From Gnetum montanum (Eukaryota; Streptophyta; Gnetopsida; Gnetales; Gnetaceae): a DNA stretch of 64,000 nt. The notes beneath the pieces are model-generated. The model saw nothing but the letters and a program-made list of their open reading frames with translations, was not told the DNA's origin and ran no database searches. This document shows positions 48,131-58,572 of the stretch, in pieces (position 1 is the first letter of the stretch; each line of letters begins with the position of its first letter). Location of the stretch: positions 387,287 to 451,286 of the forward strand of contig MNCI01015627.1 of the NCBI GenBank assembly GCA_015680685.1, given 5' to 3'. A program made the position numbers and the translations under genes.

Positions 48131-49420
48131 CTAAAGACCCATTTTGTCCCAATAATTGGTTTATGGTTTGGTTTAGGTATCAATTCCCACATATCATTTC
48201 CAGTGAATTGATTTAGCTCATCTTGCATAGTAGAAATCCACCCTTCTTCTCTTTTTGCTTCTTTGAATTGTTTGGGTTCTAGTTGTGAAAGATATACTAC
48301 ATAGGTACAAAGTTTCTTAGTTTGTCTTCTAGTATGAATTCCATTTTGTACTTGTCCAATTACATTTTGAGAGAGTGTCTTCTACTAACTCTAGGCATCT
48401 TAGGTTGAATTGGTAATATATCTTCATGTTCATGCTCATGCTCTTCCTGATGTTCACTATCTAATTTTGAATTTTTATCAATTTATACTTGTGAGGCACC
48501 ATATAAATTTTGAATGGAAACTACTTCATCATTAGATTGTGGAGAAGTAATGTCACTTTCATCAACTTTTACATTAATGATTTCTTCTACAACATTTGTT
48601 CTTTTGTTTAATACTATATGCTTTACTAATGGAAGAGTATCCTAAGAACATGCCTTCATCAGTTTTAGGATCAAATTTTCTTAAGTTATCTTTATCATTA
48701 AGAATATAGCATTTAGAACCAAAAACATGAAGATAACCTACCAAAGGTTTTCTACCATTCCATAATTCATAGGCAATTTTAGAGGTAAACCATCTTACCA
48801 AAACTCTATTGGAGATGTAGCAAGCAGTGTTAATCACTTCAACCCAAAAGTGGTAAGAAAGATTTCAATTATCCAATATAGTTCTTCCCATTGCTTTCAA
48901 GATCCTATTCCTTCTTTCAATTACACCATTTTGTTGAGGAGATCTTGTAGCACATAATTGATGAAGTATGTCTTTCATTTAACAAAATTTCTCAAACTTG
49001 GCATTCTTGGTTTCCCCTCCATTGGCACTCCTAATGACTTTGACACCATAGTCTTTTTCTTTTTGAATCTAATTGAAATTTTTAAGAAATGATCAAATAC
49101 TTCATCTTTGTGATATAAAAAGGCAACCCAAGTAAAACAAGAGTAATCATGAACAATGGTTAGAAAATACCTTTTCTTTTCCAAACTAAGTGTTTGAGAA
49201 GGATCAACTAGATCCATATGAAGTAAATCTAAGGAACAAGAGGTAGAAATGCAATTTTTCTTACCAAACCTTACCCTTGTTTTCTTTCCTTTTTGGCATG
49301 CTTCACAAGTGTTCAAATTAAAGTCTTTAATTTTGGGCAATCCATGAACCATTTCCTTTGTTACAAGAGTCTAAAGAATTTCTTTATTTATGTGGCCTAG
49401 ATTTCTATGCCATATATGAG
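48131..49420 (-). pseudogene. Copia integrase remnant
   Basis: The GAG-pre-integrase zinc region is seen around 49400-49260 (WHRNLGH decayed, then CEACQKGKKTRVRF). The core in 48975-49352 reads LDLLHMDLVDPSQT and YFLTIVHDYSCFTWVAFLYHKDE. The later part in 48574-48837 reads INTACYISNRVLVRW, YELWNGRKPLVGYLHVFGSKCYI and KTDEGMFLGYS, which are typical Copia integrase motifs. Stops separate the pieces. Confidence 0.9.
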
Positions 49421-49540
49421 CATCATCTGTGCTACTGATCAAGCACTTAGATTCAAGGTTAGGATTGTCTCCACATATAGTGGTGTAAACATTTTCCTTT
49501 CTAGTTCCTTCTATCACAATGTTTCTAGTGGTCAAGTCTT

Positions 49541-49845
49541 TTATTCTATAAGTTTTTTTTTTTTTTTTGAAAATGTAACATCAAAATTTGAATCACAAAG
49601 TTGACTAACACTGAGAAGATTATGCTTTAAGCCTTTAACAAAGAAAACTATATTTATAGTAGGTCGTCCCTTACCTTTTCCTCCTATGGTACCAATAACT
49701 GTTATAAGAGCCTCCATGTCATCTCCAAAAGTAATGGTTTCACAATTTGTTTCTAAGAAGTGTATGAGTTGGGTCTTATCTCCTATCATGTGTCTTGAAC
49801 AGCTGGTATCAATATACCATGTGCTAGTTTTGACTACAAAGAAGG
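49541..49845 (-). pseudogene. Copia aspartic protease remnant
   Basis: Reads STWYIDTSCSRHMIGD, then VFFVKGLKHNLLSVSQLCD, the Copia protease signature (usually WYLDSGCSRHMTGD ... NLLSISQLCD). The catalytic D-S-G is changed to D-T-S, removing the conserved Gly. A poly-A/T run ends the open stretch at 49541. Confidence 0.88.
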
Positions 49846-49849
49846 CTAC

Positions 49850-50560
49850 TTAAGCCATCATGTTCTGTTTAGGCTTCTCCTCTTTTTGCTTCCAAAATTT
49901 CTTTTTCTGCAAAGCACCTTGTCTAGGATATTTTTGAAAATACCAAGTGTAATGTTTCATCCTAAGATAGCAATATGCCTGAACATGTCCAAATTTTCTA
50001 CAATAGAAATAATTTAAAGTCCTGAATTTTGTTATGTTACCAAACTTGGAAGAACTTCCTTTTGAAGAACTATTGATATGTACATCATTTTGCTCAAGTT
50101 CTTTAGACTTTTCTAAAGATTTCTTATTCATCTGCTCAATGACCTTGGTTAGTCTTTGAATCACATCCATTAGCTTTGAGTTTTCTTTCTTAAGATAAAA
50201 GCATTCATCATTAAGAGTTGTAATCTTTACTTCTTTGTCATGTAAAATATCTTTTCTTTTAACGCATAAACTTTGAAAAGAAATAATTTCATTGCAAAGC
50301 AACCAATACCTTTTCTTGAAGGAGTTTTCATCTTCTTTATGATGATTCCTATGATTATTTGGACTTCCTTTTTTGTTCAAATTGTCATAGATATTACTAG
50401 ACTTGTGGTTATAGTCTCTTCTAGAGGTTGTATGGCCTTCTCTATTACCTATCAAATTGAATATAGAAGAGGGAATAAGAAGCTTACCTTTATTGATGTA
50501 GCAGAGGAATTGAATATAGCAATTGATGAAGCATATTAGTCTATTTGTCTAATTGAATCT
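49850..50560 (-). pseudogene. Copia gag C-terminal remnant
   Basis: The 201-codon stretch 49850-50455 contains a Lys/Glu-rich coiled-coil part (ECFYLKKENSKLMDVIQRLTKVIEQMN) and the zinc knuckle YFYCRKFGHVQAYC, where the first Cys of C-x2-C-x4-H-x4-C is replaced by Tyr. The N-terminal half of a normal Copia gag is absent: the primer site lies only about 100 bp upstream, so the element carries a 5' internal deletion. Confidence 0.82.
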
Positions 50561-50628
50561 AACACCTGCTAGTGATCTGATGTTCGTTGCCCCTTCCATA
50601 TTCATGTTGAGTTATCTACGTGAGACTA

Positions 50629-50644
50629 CCAAGCTCCAATACCA
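50629..50644 (-). other. Primer-binding site for initiator tRNA-Met (Copia)
   Basis: On the minus strand TGGTATTGGAGCTTGG follows the LTR end CA after two bases. It matches TGGTATCAGAGC except for two transitions. Confidence 0.8.
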
Positions 50645-50646
50645 CT

Positions 50647-52572
50647 TGAGGATCAAGAACTTAGAAGGGGGGTTGAATAAGTTCTAAATTAAAATTGCAC
50701 CTACCATACAAAACACACCAAAATTTACATGGTTTCCCAACTTGGGTACATCTACACTTAGATCATAGAAACTGTGCACACCTTTGGACTTTGTTTCTCA
50801 AAAATGTGATTTGAAGGGCACCATACTCTCTGTACAAGCTGTAAGCTCTACTCTATAGTGCTTCATCACTGCAAAACCACTCAACCTTGCAAGGTCCTAA
50901 CAAGCTCAGAATGTGGTTTCAAGGATTCCACAACCTTTACAAAATTGGGCTCCACTATTGAGTGTTTTGACATTGCAAAACCATTCAACCCTACAAGGTC
51001 CCAATAAGCTCAATGTGGATGCCTTCTTGTAAGAAGCACATCAATCCTATAGGGAAACAATAAAGAGAAAAATAAATAAGGAAAGAATGTAACTAAATTT
51101 ACAAGTTCTTGTACTTTGAAGCTTAGTACAATATATAACCAAGCAAATGATGTTACAATGAAGAGAAAGAATAAAATAACATAGAATAGACAATTAGAAG
51201 CTTGAATGTGGATAATGCTTGCACAATTTCCAAGATTTGGATATCTTCTTATAGCTTTAGAGTTTTTGAAAACTCCTCAAAATTCATGCAGCAACTACCA
51301 AACAGCTAGTGTAGATGTCTCCTTCAAAGTTGGGACATGTACATGAGATTTGCCTCAATTCAAGAGAGACAGCTCATTGGAAAATGAAACATCTACTATG
51401 AGATGTCTACAAGGAGATGTCTACTCTTGGATGTAGACGTCTACTATTTTTAAGAGACATCTCCTCAAATTTTATGCTTTGTCTTCTAACGCTTTCTTCA
51501 CTTTGCCTTCTTTTTGGTCCTTGGAGCATCTTCATTTGATTTGTAGCCTTCGTTTTCATCCATGCTTGTCCATGCTATTTTCTTGCCCATGTGTCTTCAT
51601 TTTGACATCTTTTCATAGATCTCATTCCCTTGAGTTCTCAGGTTTCATTATGGTGTTTTTGTTTATTTCATGCAAAAACATTATCCACCATAACTATTTT
51701 ATGTTCTCCATTGATGAATGGCAAGGTACCCCTACACTCAACCATACGAATACGAGCATTACACGTGCGATCCGATCGAACTCAGCAAACTAAGTGCCTA
51801 CACGCCTTATGGAACACTTGAGGTTAATCGTTCGTTGTCTTCCCAAACTTACTTGTATTTGTCACGGTTGTATGGTTAAGTAAGTCTGAGGTATGTGATT
51901 TTTATATCTTTTATGTTTTATTGCCTATGCTAGAAGGGAAAAGCTGAAGAGACTAATTAACTAAATTTAACTAACTAAATCTTAATTAACCTAGCATCAG
52001 TATCCATTCCCACTTGTTGTTCACACTATTCGTTACTAGGATTACCAAACACTAGTCATTATTGGGATTACCAAGCATAACGCACGTGCTCAAAGCGGTC
52101 GTACTGAATGCACTTAACTATGAGAAAAGGGTTGAAAGAGATTTAATTAACTAATAAAGCATTTAAACATTAACAATAATTAAATTCCTAATTAGCTTAG
52201 TCCATGCACTACAAGGTTTATCCAAATAGTTCGTCTTTATTTTCGTACACAAATTTGTGCTCAGGTACAATACTTGCTCGAATAAAGATTCGTTCACTCT
52301 GGAGCTCCTACTGTGGGCACATGGAAATTATTCTATCTCTGGAGAGGTAAAACTACCAATGTTTCGCTAAGGGTCTAGATCTAGATTGCAAAACAAGGGA
52401 GAGCCGCTTCTTATTTATAGAAATGGCAGCAGACTGCGATATCGCATATGCAATATTGCGAGAAAGATGCGATATCGCGTACGATACATCACGTACGCAA
52501 TATCGCAGCCCATGCGATATCGCGTCCCATCATCCATTTTCTTTAAGGTTTTGACATACCAAAAGGTCAATA
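50647..52572 (-). mobile_element. Copia 5' LTR, interrupted by a solo LTR
   Basis: Matches 45440-46533 on both sides of the insertion at 51712-52532. Without the insert and one target repeat it is 1100 bp, close to the 1094 bp of its partner. The bases after it (gttgt, 52573-52577) and before the other LTR (tttat, 45435-45439) fall at the same point of the gag target and may be a decayed target duplication. Auxin-response-like words lie at 51316, 51366 and 51454. Confidence 0.9.
51712..52532 (-). mobile_element. Solo LTR, Athila-like, with TCCAT target duplication
   Basis: 821 bp, in plus coordinates from TGATGAATGG to CCCATCA, flanked by TCCAT at 51707-51711 and 52533-52537. The uninterrupted site is seen at 46494-46510 in the partner Copia LTR, which proves the insertion point. 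U3 has four 10-bp palindromes (GCGATATCGC at 52436, 52469, 52514 and GCAATATTGC at 52450). The TATA box on the minus strand is at 52411-52420. CpG sites are well kept, so it is young. Confidence 0.95.
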
Positions 52573-52760
52573 GTTGTTCATCCTGATAAAGGATGAAAGT
52601 AAAATCTAGATAGTAAGCATTCGAATGGGCATAGACAACCTTCAATTATTTAGCTATCTCATTCACATTCGTTCTAGGTCTATCATGTGACTTATTAGGA
52701 TCATAAGCAAGTGGTGAATTAGCCCTACAAGAAGAAGACATCTTAGTTTGTTCTTAAGAA
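52573..52760 (-). pseudogene. Athila-like gag 5' end, other side of the Copia insertion
   Basis: Minus-strand reading from about 52741 (MSSSCRANSPLAYDP) to TFILYQDEQ next to the Copia LTR. The latter aligns with the plus-strand gag at 61670-61712 (FTFILHQDEQ type). It continues at 45434 and below. Confidence 0.7.
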
Positions 52761-52902
52761 ATGTGTCTTAAATAAAATATTATTTTTATTTTTATTTTTC
52801 TTAGGATAATACATTATCTTTTTACAATGACAGTGTACGATTTTACTATCTGAAAATACTTAGGACACGTGGCTAAAAGTAGAAGTTTCTAGCAAACGCC
52901 AC

Positions 52903-53728
52903 TAATTAGCAGTGAGTATCTCCTACACCCAACTATATGAATCACAAATATATATGCAAGATCTAGTTGAATTCCATAGACTCTTTCTACCTCAGTGGCG
53001 TATGTCCTAGATAGTAAAACATGTAGCTATTGGTTATTGTTTTCCCAATCATCACTTGCGCTCACTTTGTCTATATGGCTAAGTGTGATTGAGGTGTAAG
53101 ATATTTATTTTTTATCTGTAAAAATACTAAAGAAAGAAAGGGTTGAAATGTTTAACTTTACTAATTAATAACTAGACTATCTTAAACATAGAGCATCCAT
53201 TTCCACTTTCTGTAAACATCCTGAACATATACTAACACTGTTGGGTTACCAAGTGTTTATTGCTGGGTGTTCCAAGTATTCACGGTTGGGATTGCAAAGC
53301 ATCAATATATTATGTTTGAAGTGGTCATACTCACGTTATTTATAAAGTAGGATTTTAAATGTTTAAGTATAAGAAAGAAAACTGCATATAAAGTAAAATG
53401 CTTGAAAGTAACCTTAAGATAACCCAAGTGTTGCAATGGAAAGAAGAAATCTTGATTTTATTTTTGTTCATACAACTATGTCCAAGTACATATTGCACTC
53501 AAATAAAATTCCATGTAATCAATTTAATCCACGCTATGGGCACTCAGAGGGAAATTTTGGTAAGTCCTATAGAAGAAAATTGCAAAAGTTTAGCTAAGTG
53601 ACAAAGAATGCTATAACTGTGGCTGGTGTGCACACTTATATAGGCTTCAGGAGGATCAACATTGACACACATGCACCAATGCATCGATGGGGCTACATCA
53701 ATGCACCTAAGTTATTGACACTTTATCA
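52903..53728 (-). mobile_element. Athila-like 5' LTR
   Basis: Reverse LTR matching 1529-2238 in its distal half. In plus coordinates it runs from TAATTAG (decayed TGATGAG) to TTTATCA. The bases just below it on the minus strand, GTGGCGTTTGC, resemble a tRNA-Asp primer site with a short deletion. It is therefore the 5' LTR of the minus-strand element whose gag is at 52573-52760 and 44000-45434. Confidence 0.7.
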
Positions 53729-54489
53729 TTCACTAAGAGTCAATTACAAATAACCATCCTATAAAAAAGAACACTTTGAAAAAAGAGCAATGAAAAGACT
53801 CATTATCATCCTAGCCTTATTCCAATAAAATAAGGTCAATTTTACCATTCACCATTACAAATAGCTAAATATTTACTTATTTGCAATTTCTTCAAATCAT
53901 CTTCTTTGGTGTTCTTTCAGTAGCTTTCTTAAAACAATGATGTATCAACATTGTTTCAATAAACTTTCAAACAATTTCCCTACCATTTAATGGTCAATTC
54001 AATTTTTTTTAATTTGCATTTTCAGCATGCCGTAAGCAGCTCAGCCAACATCTGTCTGCCATGTTTGGACATATGATAAGTTGATGACATAGAAAGAGCA
54101 TGAATAATTATAAAATGGACGTACAAACAGATAAGGTTAGTTGGGATGGATGTTAGACTCCGAAAAATGGATGTTAGACTAGATTCATCAATGCTACAAA
54201 GTCAAATACGATAGGGTGCCTACAGGAAAATTTCGGATCTGAGAGGCAATCTTGACATTTGAAAATGTTGAAATTGAAAGAGGGAGTTGAACTTTTCTGA
54301 AAACACAACTATTAATTAATCAATCAGGCTTTTAGAGGGAAGTCGAACTAAAGGCATTGGCAGCATTGACATTCGCTAGAAATAAAGCACGGCCCTTAGC
54401 TTCAGCGTACGAGGAACTGAAAATGCGATTTTGCTCCGAATAATTTTACCTGAGGAACGTTACCTTATTTCTTTGCTTAAATTCTTAGC
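53729..54489. other. No gene recognised; low-copy DNA
   Basis: Mixed AT-rich sequence, no ORF of note. A short stretch near 53880 (tttgcaattcttcaaatcatctt type) resembles one near 59645, perhaps a minor dispersed repeat. Confidence 0.4.
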
Positions 54490-54905
54490 AATTTCGTTAA
54501 ATTGTAGTAGTTTCACTTAACTTAAAAACTCAAAAGCACTTTAGCGTGAATATCAATTAATTTTGCTCTTATTTAATATCAATTTTATTTATTATACAAT
54601 TCAAATTTAGTTTTTGCTGTCATCAGTTTTGTTTGTAGTTAAAAATATAAATTTATCTTAAGTTGCAAAATTTAAGTTTTGATGAATTGGAAATGTTTTC
54701 TTTGCTTTGTAGCTTTAGATAAATCTGTATTTTTAACTATATGAGTGAAATTGATTTCATCAAAAAGCAAATTTGAACTATATCATAAACAAAATTGATA
54801 TTGATCAAGAATAAAATTAATTTATATTTAAAAGAAATTAATTTAAAGCTAAATTATTTTTAATTAAATGAAATTGTTATTAAAAAAGTAAATTCAACTA
54901 ACCAA
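54490..54905. repeat. Foldback (MITE-like) inverted repeat
   Basis: The left arm (about 54490-54690) is the imperfect reverse complement of the right arm (about 54700-54905). Paired blocks are ttaattttgctctt with aagaataaaattaa, acaattcaaatttag with gcaaatttgaactat, and taaaaatataaatttatct with agataaatctgtattttta. There is no coding capacity. One arm recurs at 34453-34645. No target duplication could be fixed. Confidence 0.7.
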
Positions 54906-55675
54906 GGAATAATAAATCAAATATTTTGCATCTTAGCCAACATTAAGAATAGCAAAAGAAAAGGAATGGGTTTAGCAGCGAACCAAACCAGATATAGAAA
55001 TTGTCTTTTTGAAAAGTTAAGCAGTTATCATCTCCAGTCATTTCCCAATGGTTTTATATACAGAACGTCGAGAAAAATGACTTAAGACAAGACGGAGTCC
55101 AGGTTTTTGACCATGATAATGAGTCTTTTAAGATTTCTTTGGGACGAAAGGAAACTCCAAGGCACAAGACACTCAAAACATGGTCGATGTGATTGACTTT
55201 GATTTTGTTTCAACATTAGGATCCTCTACTGCCGCTATACTTCATTTAAAAATAATTCTCAACAGAAACCCACAACGTCGTCGCTAAAAGATGATTTAAA
55301 ATAAAGTAGTGAACGACAGCAATTTCTGTTGCGTTGTGCACAACGACCAGATTTGATTGTGTTGTAAGAACTAAGAAGCATGATAATGTAAATAGGGATT
55401 GGATGAGGTACCGACCGCAAAAGTTTCTTCTACCGTTAATGTTACGTTATCGATAGTCTTAAGCAGTTGGACAGCATTATGTCTAAGTTCTCTGCTTCTG
55501 AATCATGGGCTAAAAACGGATAAAAATGAAAGCACAAACCTCCGAAGGCCACTTTCCAAACATAACGCTGTGTACCGATCTCTGCATGTTACCTTGGAAA
55601 AAGAATTTATGACAACATCCTTTACTTGGAAAAGTTGGAGATGAGGTCACTGCTCGCAAGGTTCTTTTTCTGTTG
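54906..55675. other. Low-copy flank on the 3' side of the receptor kinase
   Basis: CpG-containing, non-repetitive sequence without a convincing gene. 55399-55644 (+) is open but has no recognisable motif. Could include part of the kinase 3' flank. Confidence 0.4.
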
Positions 55676-55948
55676 TCAAGCATGCAAAAGTGAGTCTGTC
55701 AATGCACTTATTGCGCGACTATGAACAACGAGAATCATTGCTGTACATGACAGTGGCAGTGACACATCCATTGCTTGTTTGTTGAACTCAACTGTAATAC
55801 GGTACAGATTATCAGTGCGCTGTTCCTGGTCAGGATAAAACGCCCTAAGGAACAGGGGCACGATTGATGACTCGAGGGAAATGGGAAGCAAATCTTCGTC
55901 GACAGAGGGCTTTAGCCCTATACACAGGGGAACGAATTTTTGAAACAA
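55676..55948 (-). pseudogene. Short ORF, possible gene relic
   Basis: 90 codons, reading PLCIGLKPSVDEDLLPI and SSIVPLFLRAFYPDQEQ, then LYRITVEFN. The order PL-(S/C)-(L/I)-G, a short loop, an I/V-P pair and a DNQ-like turn recalls the start of the Hsp70 substrate-binding domain. The match is weak and the rest does not follow it. It also resembles 33883-34452 faintly. It lies on the same strand as the receptor kinase, 195 bp downstream of its stop. Chance ORF remains possible. Confidence 0.25.
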
Positions 55949-56142
55949 TCAAGGTATGGAAAACAGAGAACATGGAAAAAACAAGGGAATTCTGTCAATC
56001 CAGACAGGAAAGCGAGTAGTGAAAATAAACGAAAATGGAGGGAAGAGTAATAAGATTGATTGCCTGGCTGACGAAGCAGTAACTAACAACTTCCGAATTG
56101 ACGAAGAACGGAAACCCATCACTGCAATTGCAGTAGCGGCTA

Positions 56143-58572
56143 TCAACTGCATGATCTCACGCACTGCTCCAGCCAGGACGCCACCTCGCTCATGCTGGGT
56201 CGCTCCTTGGGGTCGCGTCTCACCGAAACCTCTGCAATTTCCGCCATTCTCACCAGCAACGGCTCAACATTCTTAGGCAAATCAACGCCGCGGTCCAGAA
56301 TAGAAACGGCCCTACCATGGCTGATCAGCGGCACCGCCCACTCCACGATGTTGGGCGGACTGAAGTCCGTATCATAGGCCTTCCGTGCAGACAGAATCTC
56401 CAGCAAAACCACTCCGAAACTGTAAACATCGCTCTTGTCCGTGAACGCCTGCAGCTTGGAAAACTCCGGATCGGTGTACACGGAATCGGCCCTGTCGGCG
56501 CACGGATTCAGGCCGAAATCGGCAACTCTGGCGGTCCAGTCGGCATCGAGCAGAATGTTGGAGGCCTTGATGTCCTTGTGGATGAGGGGTGGGGACGCGG
56601 CCCGGTGAAGGTACTGGATGCCGCGAGCGGCCTGCATCGAGATGCGCAGACGGAGCTGCCACGGCAGAGGCGAGAGGCCGCCGTGCAGGTGATCATGGAG
56701 GGTGCCGTGGGGCATGAACTCGTAAACCAGAAGCCGCTCGCCCATCTCCTCGCAGTAGCCCAGCAGATTCACCAGGTTGCCGTGGTGGACCTTGCAGATC
56801 ACCTCGATCTCCGCTTCGAAGTCACGGCTGTTGCTCTGGATCCGCCGCGCCGCGTTTGCGCGCTTCACGGCCACCTGCCGCGCGTCCGACAGCAGCGCCC
56901 GGTACACGAACCCGTAGCTGCCGCGCCCGAGCTCGTTCAGCTCCTTGAATCCGTTGGTTGCGTCCCGGAGCTCCGTGTAACGAAACGCCTGCATCATCAT
57001 CGGCACGAACTCCGGCTTCGACGCCCATGGCGGCGCCGTCAGCCCCCCCGCCGCGGCCCCGGCCCCGGAGGACGACGACAGCGCCTGCAGCGCGTTGCCG
57101 TTGCCTCTGCCTCCGGAGCCGCTGTCCGCGTGCGGTTTACGCCCGCAGGAACCGCAGCACCACCAGGAGGGTTTCTGCGCGTTGCTTTTCAGAAACCACG
57201 GCACCAGACACGCCGTCAACGCCAGCACGAATCCGCCGACGACGGACAGCCCGAGAATGGCTAAGAAACCGTAGCGGTTGCGGTGCCGGCGGTGCAGCTT
57301 GGATTGGACTCCGGCAGCGGCGGCCGCGGGGCTGTCGGTCTGGCCGAGCTGGGCACGGGCACAGGTGGCGCTGCAGGAGTTGTTTTGGCAGAGGGAGCAA
57401 TCGGTGCAGAGGCGGTCGCCGGCGGCGGAGCAGCGCTCGGAGAGGAAGGTGCCGGGAGGGCAGGCGTCCGCGCAGACGGAGCAAATCTGCTCGCCGGGGC
57501 GCGAGCAGGGGGTGCTGACATCCGGCAGGCCCAGGGCACTGACGTTGAACAGGAACTCTCCCCCGGCGCAGGCGTCACGCCGGCACAGGCCCGGGCTGCA
57601 CAGCTGCAGCGGCGGCGAGAAATCGGAGCCGCGGCCCCAGCAGTCGAGCAGCAGGTTGTCCTCGCGAACGCCGCAAGTCACATTGTCGGAGGACGCCAGG
57701 CTGAGGAAGCCCGTGCTGCGCGGAATGGCGGACTCGTTGAAATCGCCCCAGCACTCCACGCCGTGGTCGTGTTGCCGGATGCCGCAGGCATGCGCGGCGC
57801 CGGCCGACAGCACCGTGAAGCGCGTGCTCGCCGGGGGCTCCGCCTGCCTGGCCCAGTTGCCGCCCCAGCAGCAGGCGCGCAACGTGTTCTTCACGATCCC
57901 GCACACGTGCGCCGCGCCGGACACGATGCTCAGAAAGAGCCGGTCCGCGGGCGCGGTGATGTTGAAGCGCAGCGGCGCTCCGGTGGCCCAGCACACAGCG
58001 CCGCCGGCGTCGTTAAGCGCGCAGACGAAGCCGCTGCCGGCGACGACGGACCTGAAAAGCGTGTTTCCGCTGCCGGCGGGCGGCAGCGCGGGACCGGGAT
58101 CGGTGGCATTGAGGGCCCAGCAATCGAGCGCACCCGGAAGCTCGTCCTGGTCCCTGAAACTGGTCCGAAGAGCGCAGACGTGCGCGTCGCCCGCGGCTAT
58201 GGCGGAATAGCGGCGGATGCTGAACTTGGGCGGCACCAGGTTGGGCCCGAGCGTGGCGGTGGTGAGCCAGCAGTGCGGGCGCATGTCGGCCACGGTGAGC
58301 GCGCACATGAAGGCGCGGCCGCCGGCGAGGGCCGCCACCGACGGCACCGAGGCCTCGTCCGAGAGCGGCGAGGTGCCGTTGCGGAGCCAGCACATTATCT
58401 GCTGCTTGCCCCCGGCATCGATCGCGCAGAAGGTGGCCGTTTCCGCGTCCCCGTCGTCCTCGAACGACGCCGCCACCGGCGACAGTCCGCCGTAAGCGGC
58501 GGCCCCCGCTGTTGCCGCCGCGAGCACCAGCAGCAACACCGCGAGCGCGGATCCGTTTCCGTGTTCAGACAT
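56143..58572 (-). CDS. CRINKLY4-related receptor-like kinase (CCR type)
   Basis: Predicted 809-residue single-pass plasma-membrane receptor kinase; family members act in epidermal and organ patterning. Start chosen at 58572 because MSEHGNGSALAVLLLVLAAA gives an immediate signal peptide; an in-frame ATG at 58683 would put 37 low-complexity residues before it. Seven crinkly repeats, each with C-(A/G)-(L/I/V) (Cys 49, 90, 133, 184, 224, 263, 300) and Cys-Trp (61, 101, 151, 194, 235, 274, 311). Cys-rich TNFR-like region 325-404. Transmembrane helix 434-461. Kinase from about 543: glycine loop GRGSYGFV (549-556), Lys570, Glu588, HKDIKASN (665-672; catalytic Asp667, Lys replacing the RD arginine), DFG (685-687), DPE (701-703), Asp715, Arg791. 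Only 13 residues separate DFG from DPE, and the usual GT-x-GY is missing. Intronless, as is usual in the family. GC-rich against AT-rich surroundings. Active or pseudokinase-like output is unclear. Confidence 0.95.
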   Translation of the reverse strand: MSEHGNGSALAVLLLVLAAATAGAAAYGGLSPVAASFEDDGDAETATFCAIDAGGKQQIMCWLRNGTSPLSDEASVPSVAALAGGRAFMCALTVADMRPHCWLTTATLGPNLVPPKFSIRRYSAIAAGDAHVCALRTSFRDQDELPGALDCWALNATDPGPALPPAGSGNTLFRSVVAGSGFVCALNDAGGAVCWATGAPLRFNITAPADRLFLSIVSGAAHVCGIVKNTLRACCWGGNWARQAEPPASTRFTVLSAGAAHACGIRQHDHGVECWGDFNESAIPRSTGFLSLASSDNVTCGVREDNLLLDCWGRGSDFSPPLQLCSPGLCRRDACAGGEFLFNVSALGLPDVSTPCSRPGEQICSVCADACPPGTFLSERCSAAGDRLCTDCSLCQNNSCSATCARAQLGQTDSPAAAAAGVQSKLHRRHRNRYGFLAILGLSVVGGFVLALTACLVPWFLKSNAQKPSWWCCGSCGRKPHADSGSGGRGNGNALQALSSSSGAGAAAGGLTAPPWASKPEFVPMMMQAFRYTELRDATNGFKELNELGRGSYGFVYRALLSDARQVAVKRANAARRIQSNSRDFEAEIEVICKVHHGNLVNLLGYCEEMGERLLVYEFMPHGTLHDHLHGGLSPLPWQLRLRISMQAARGIQYLHRAASPPLIHKDIKASNILLDADWTARVADFGLNPCADRADSVYTDPEFSKLQAFTDKSDVYSFGVVLLEILSARKAYDTDFSPPNIVEWAVPLISHGRAVSILDRGVDLPKNVEPLLVRMAEIAEVSVRRDPKERPSMSEVASWLEQCVRSCS

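Noticed and set aside
55676-55948. Firm call as an Hsp70 gene fragment
   Set aside because: Only a short order of residues is suggestive; no nucleotide-binding motifs are nearby and the second half does not fit. Kept only as a low-confidence relic.
56317-57264. 315-codon ORF on the plus strand
   Set aside because: Also an antisense shadow over the kinase and juxtamembrane part; no motif, low-complexity Arg/Gln/His content.
56958-57518. 186-codon Arg/Pro-rich ORF on the plus strand
   Set aside because: Third overlapping frame of the same GC-rich stretch; not credible as protein.
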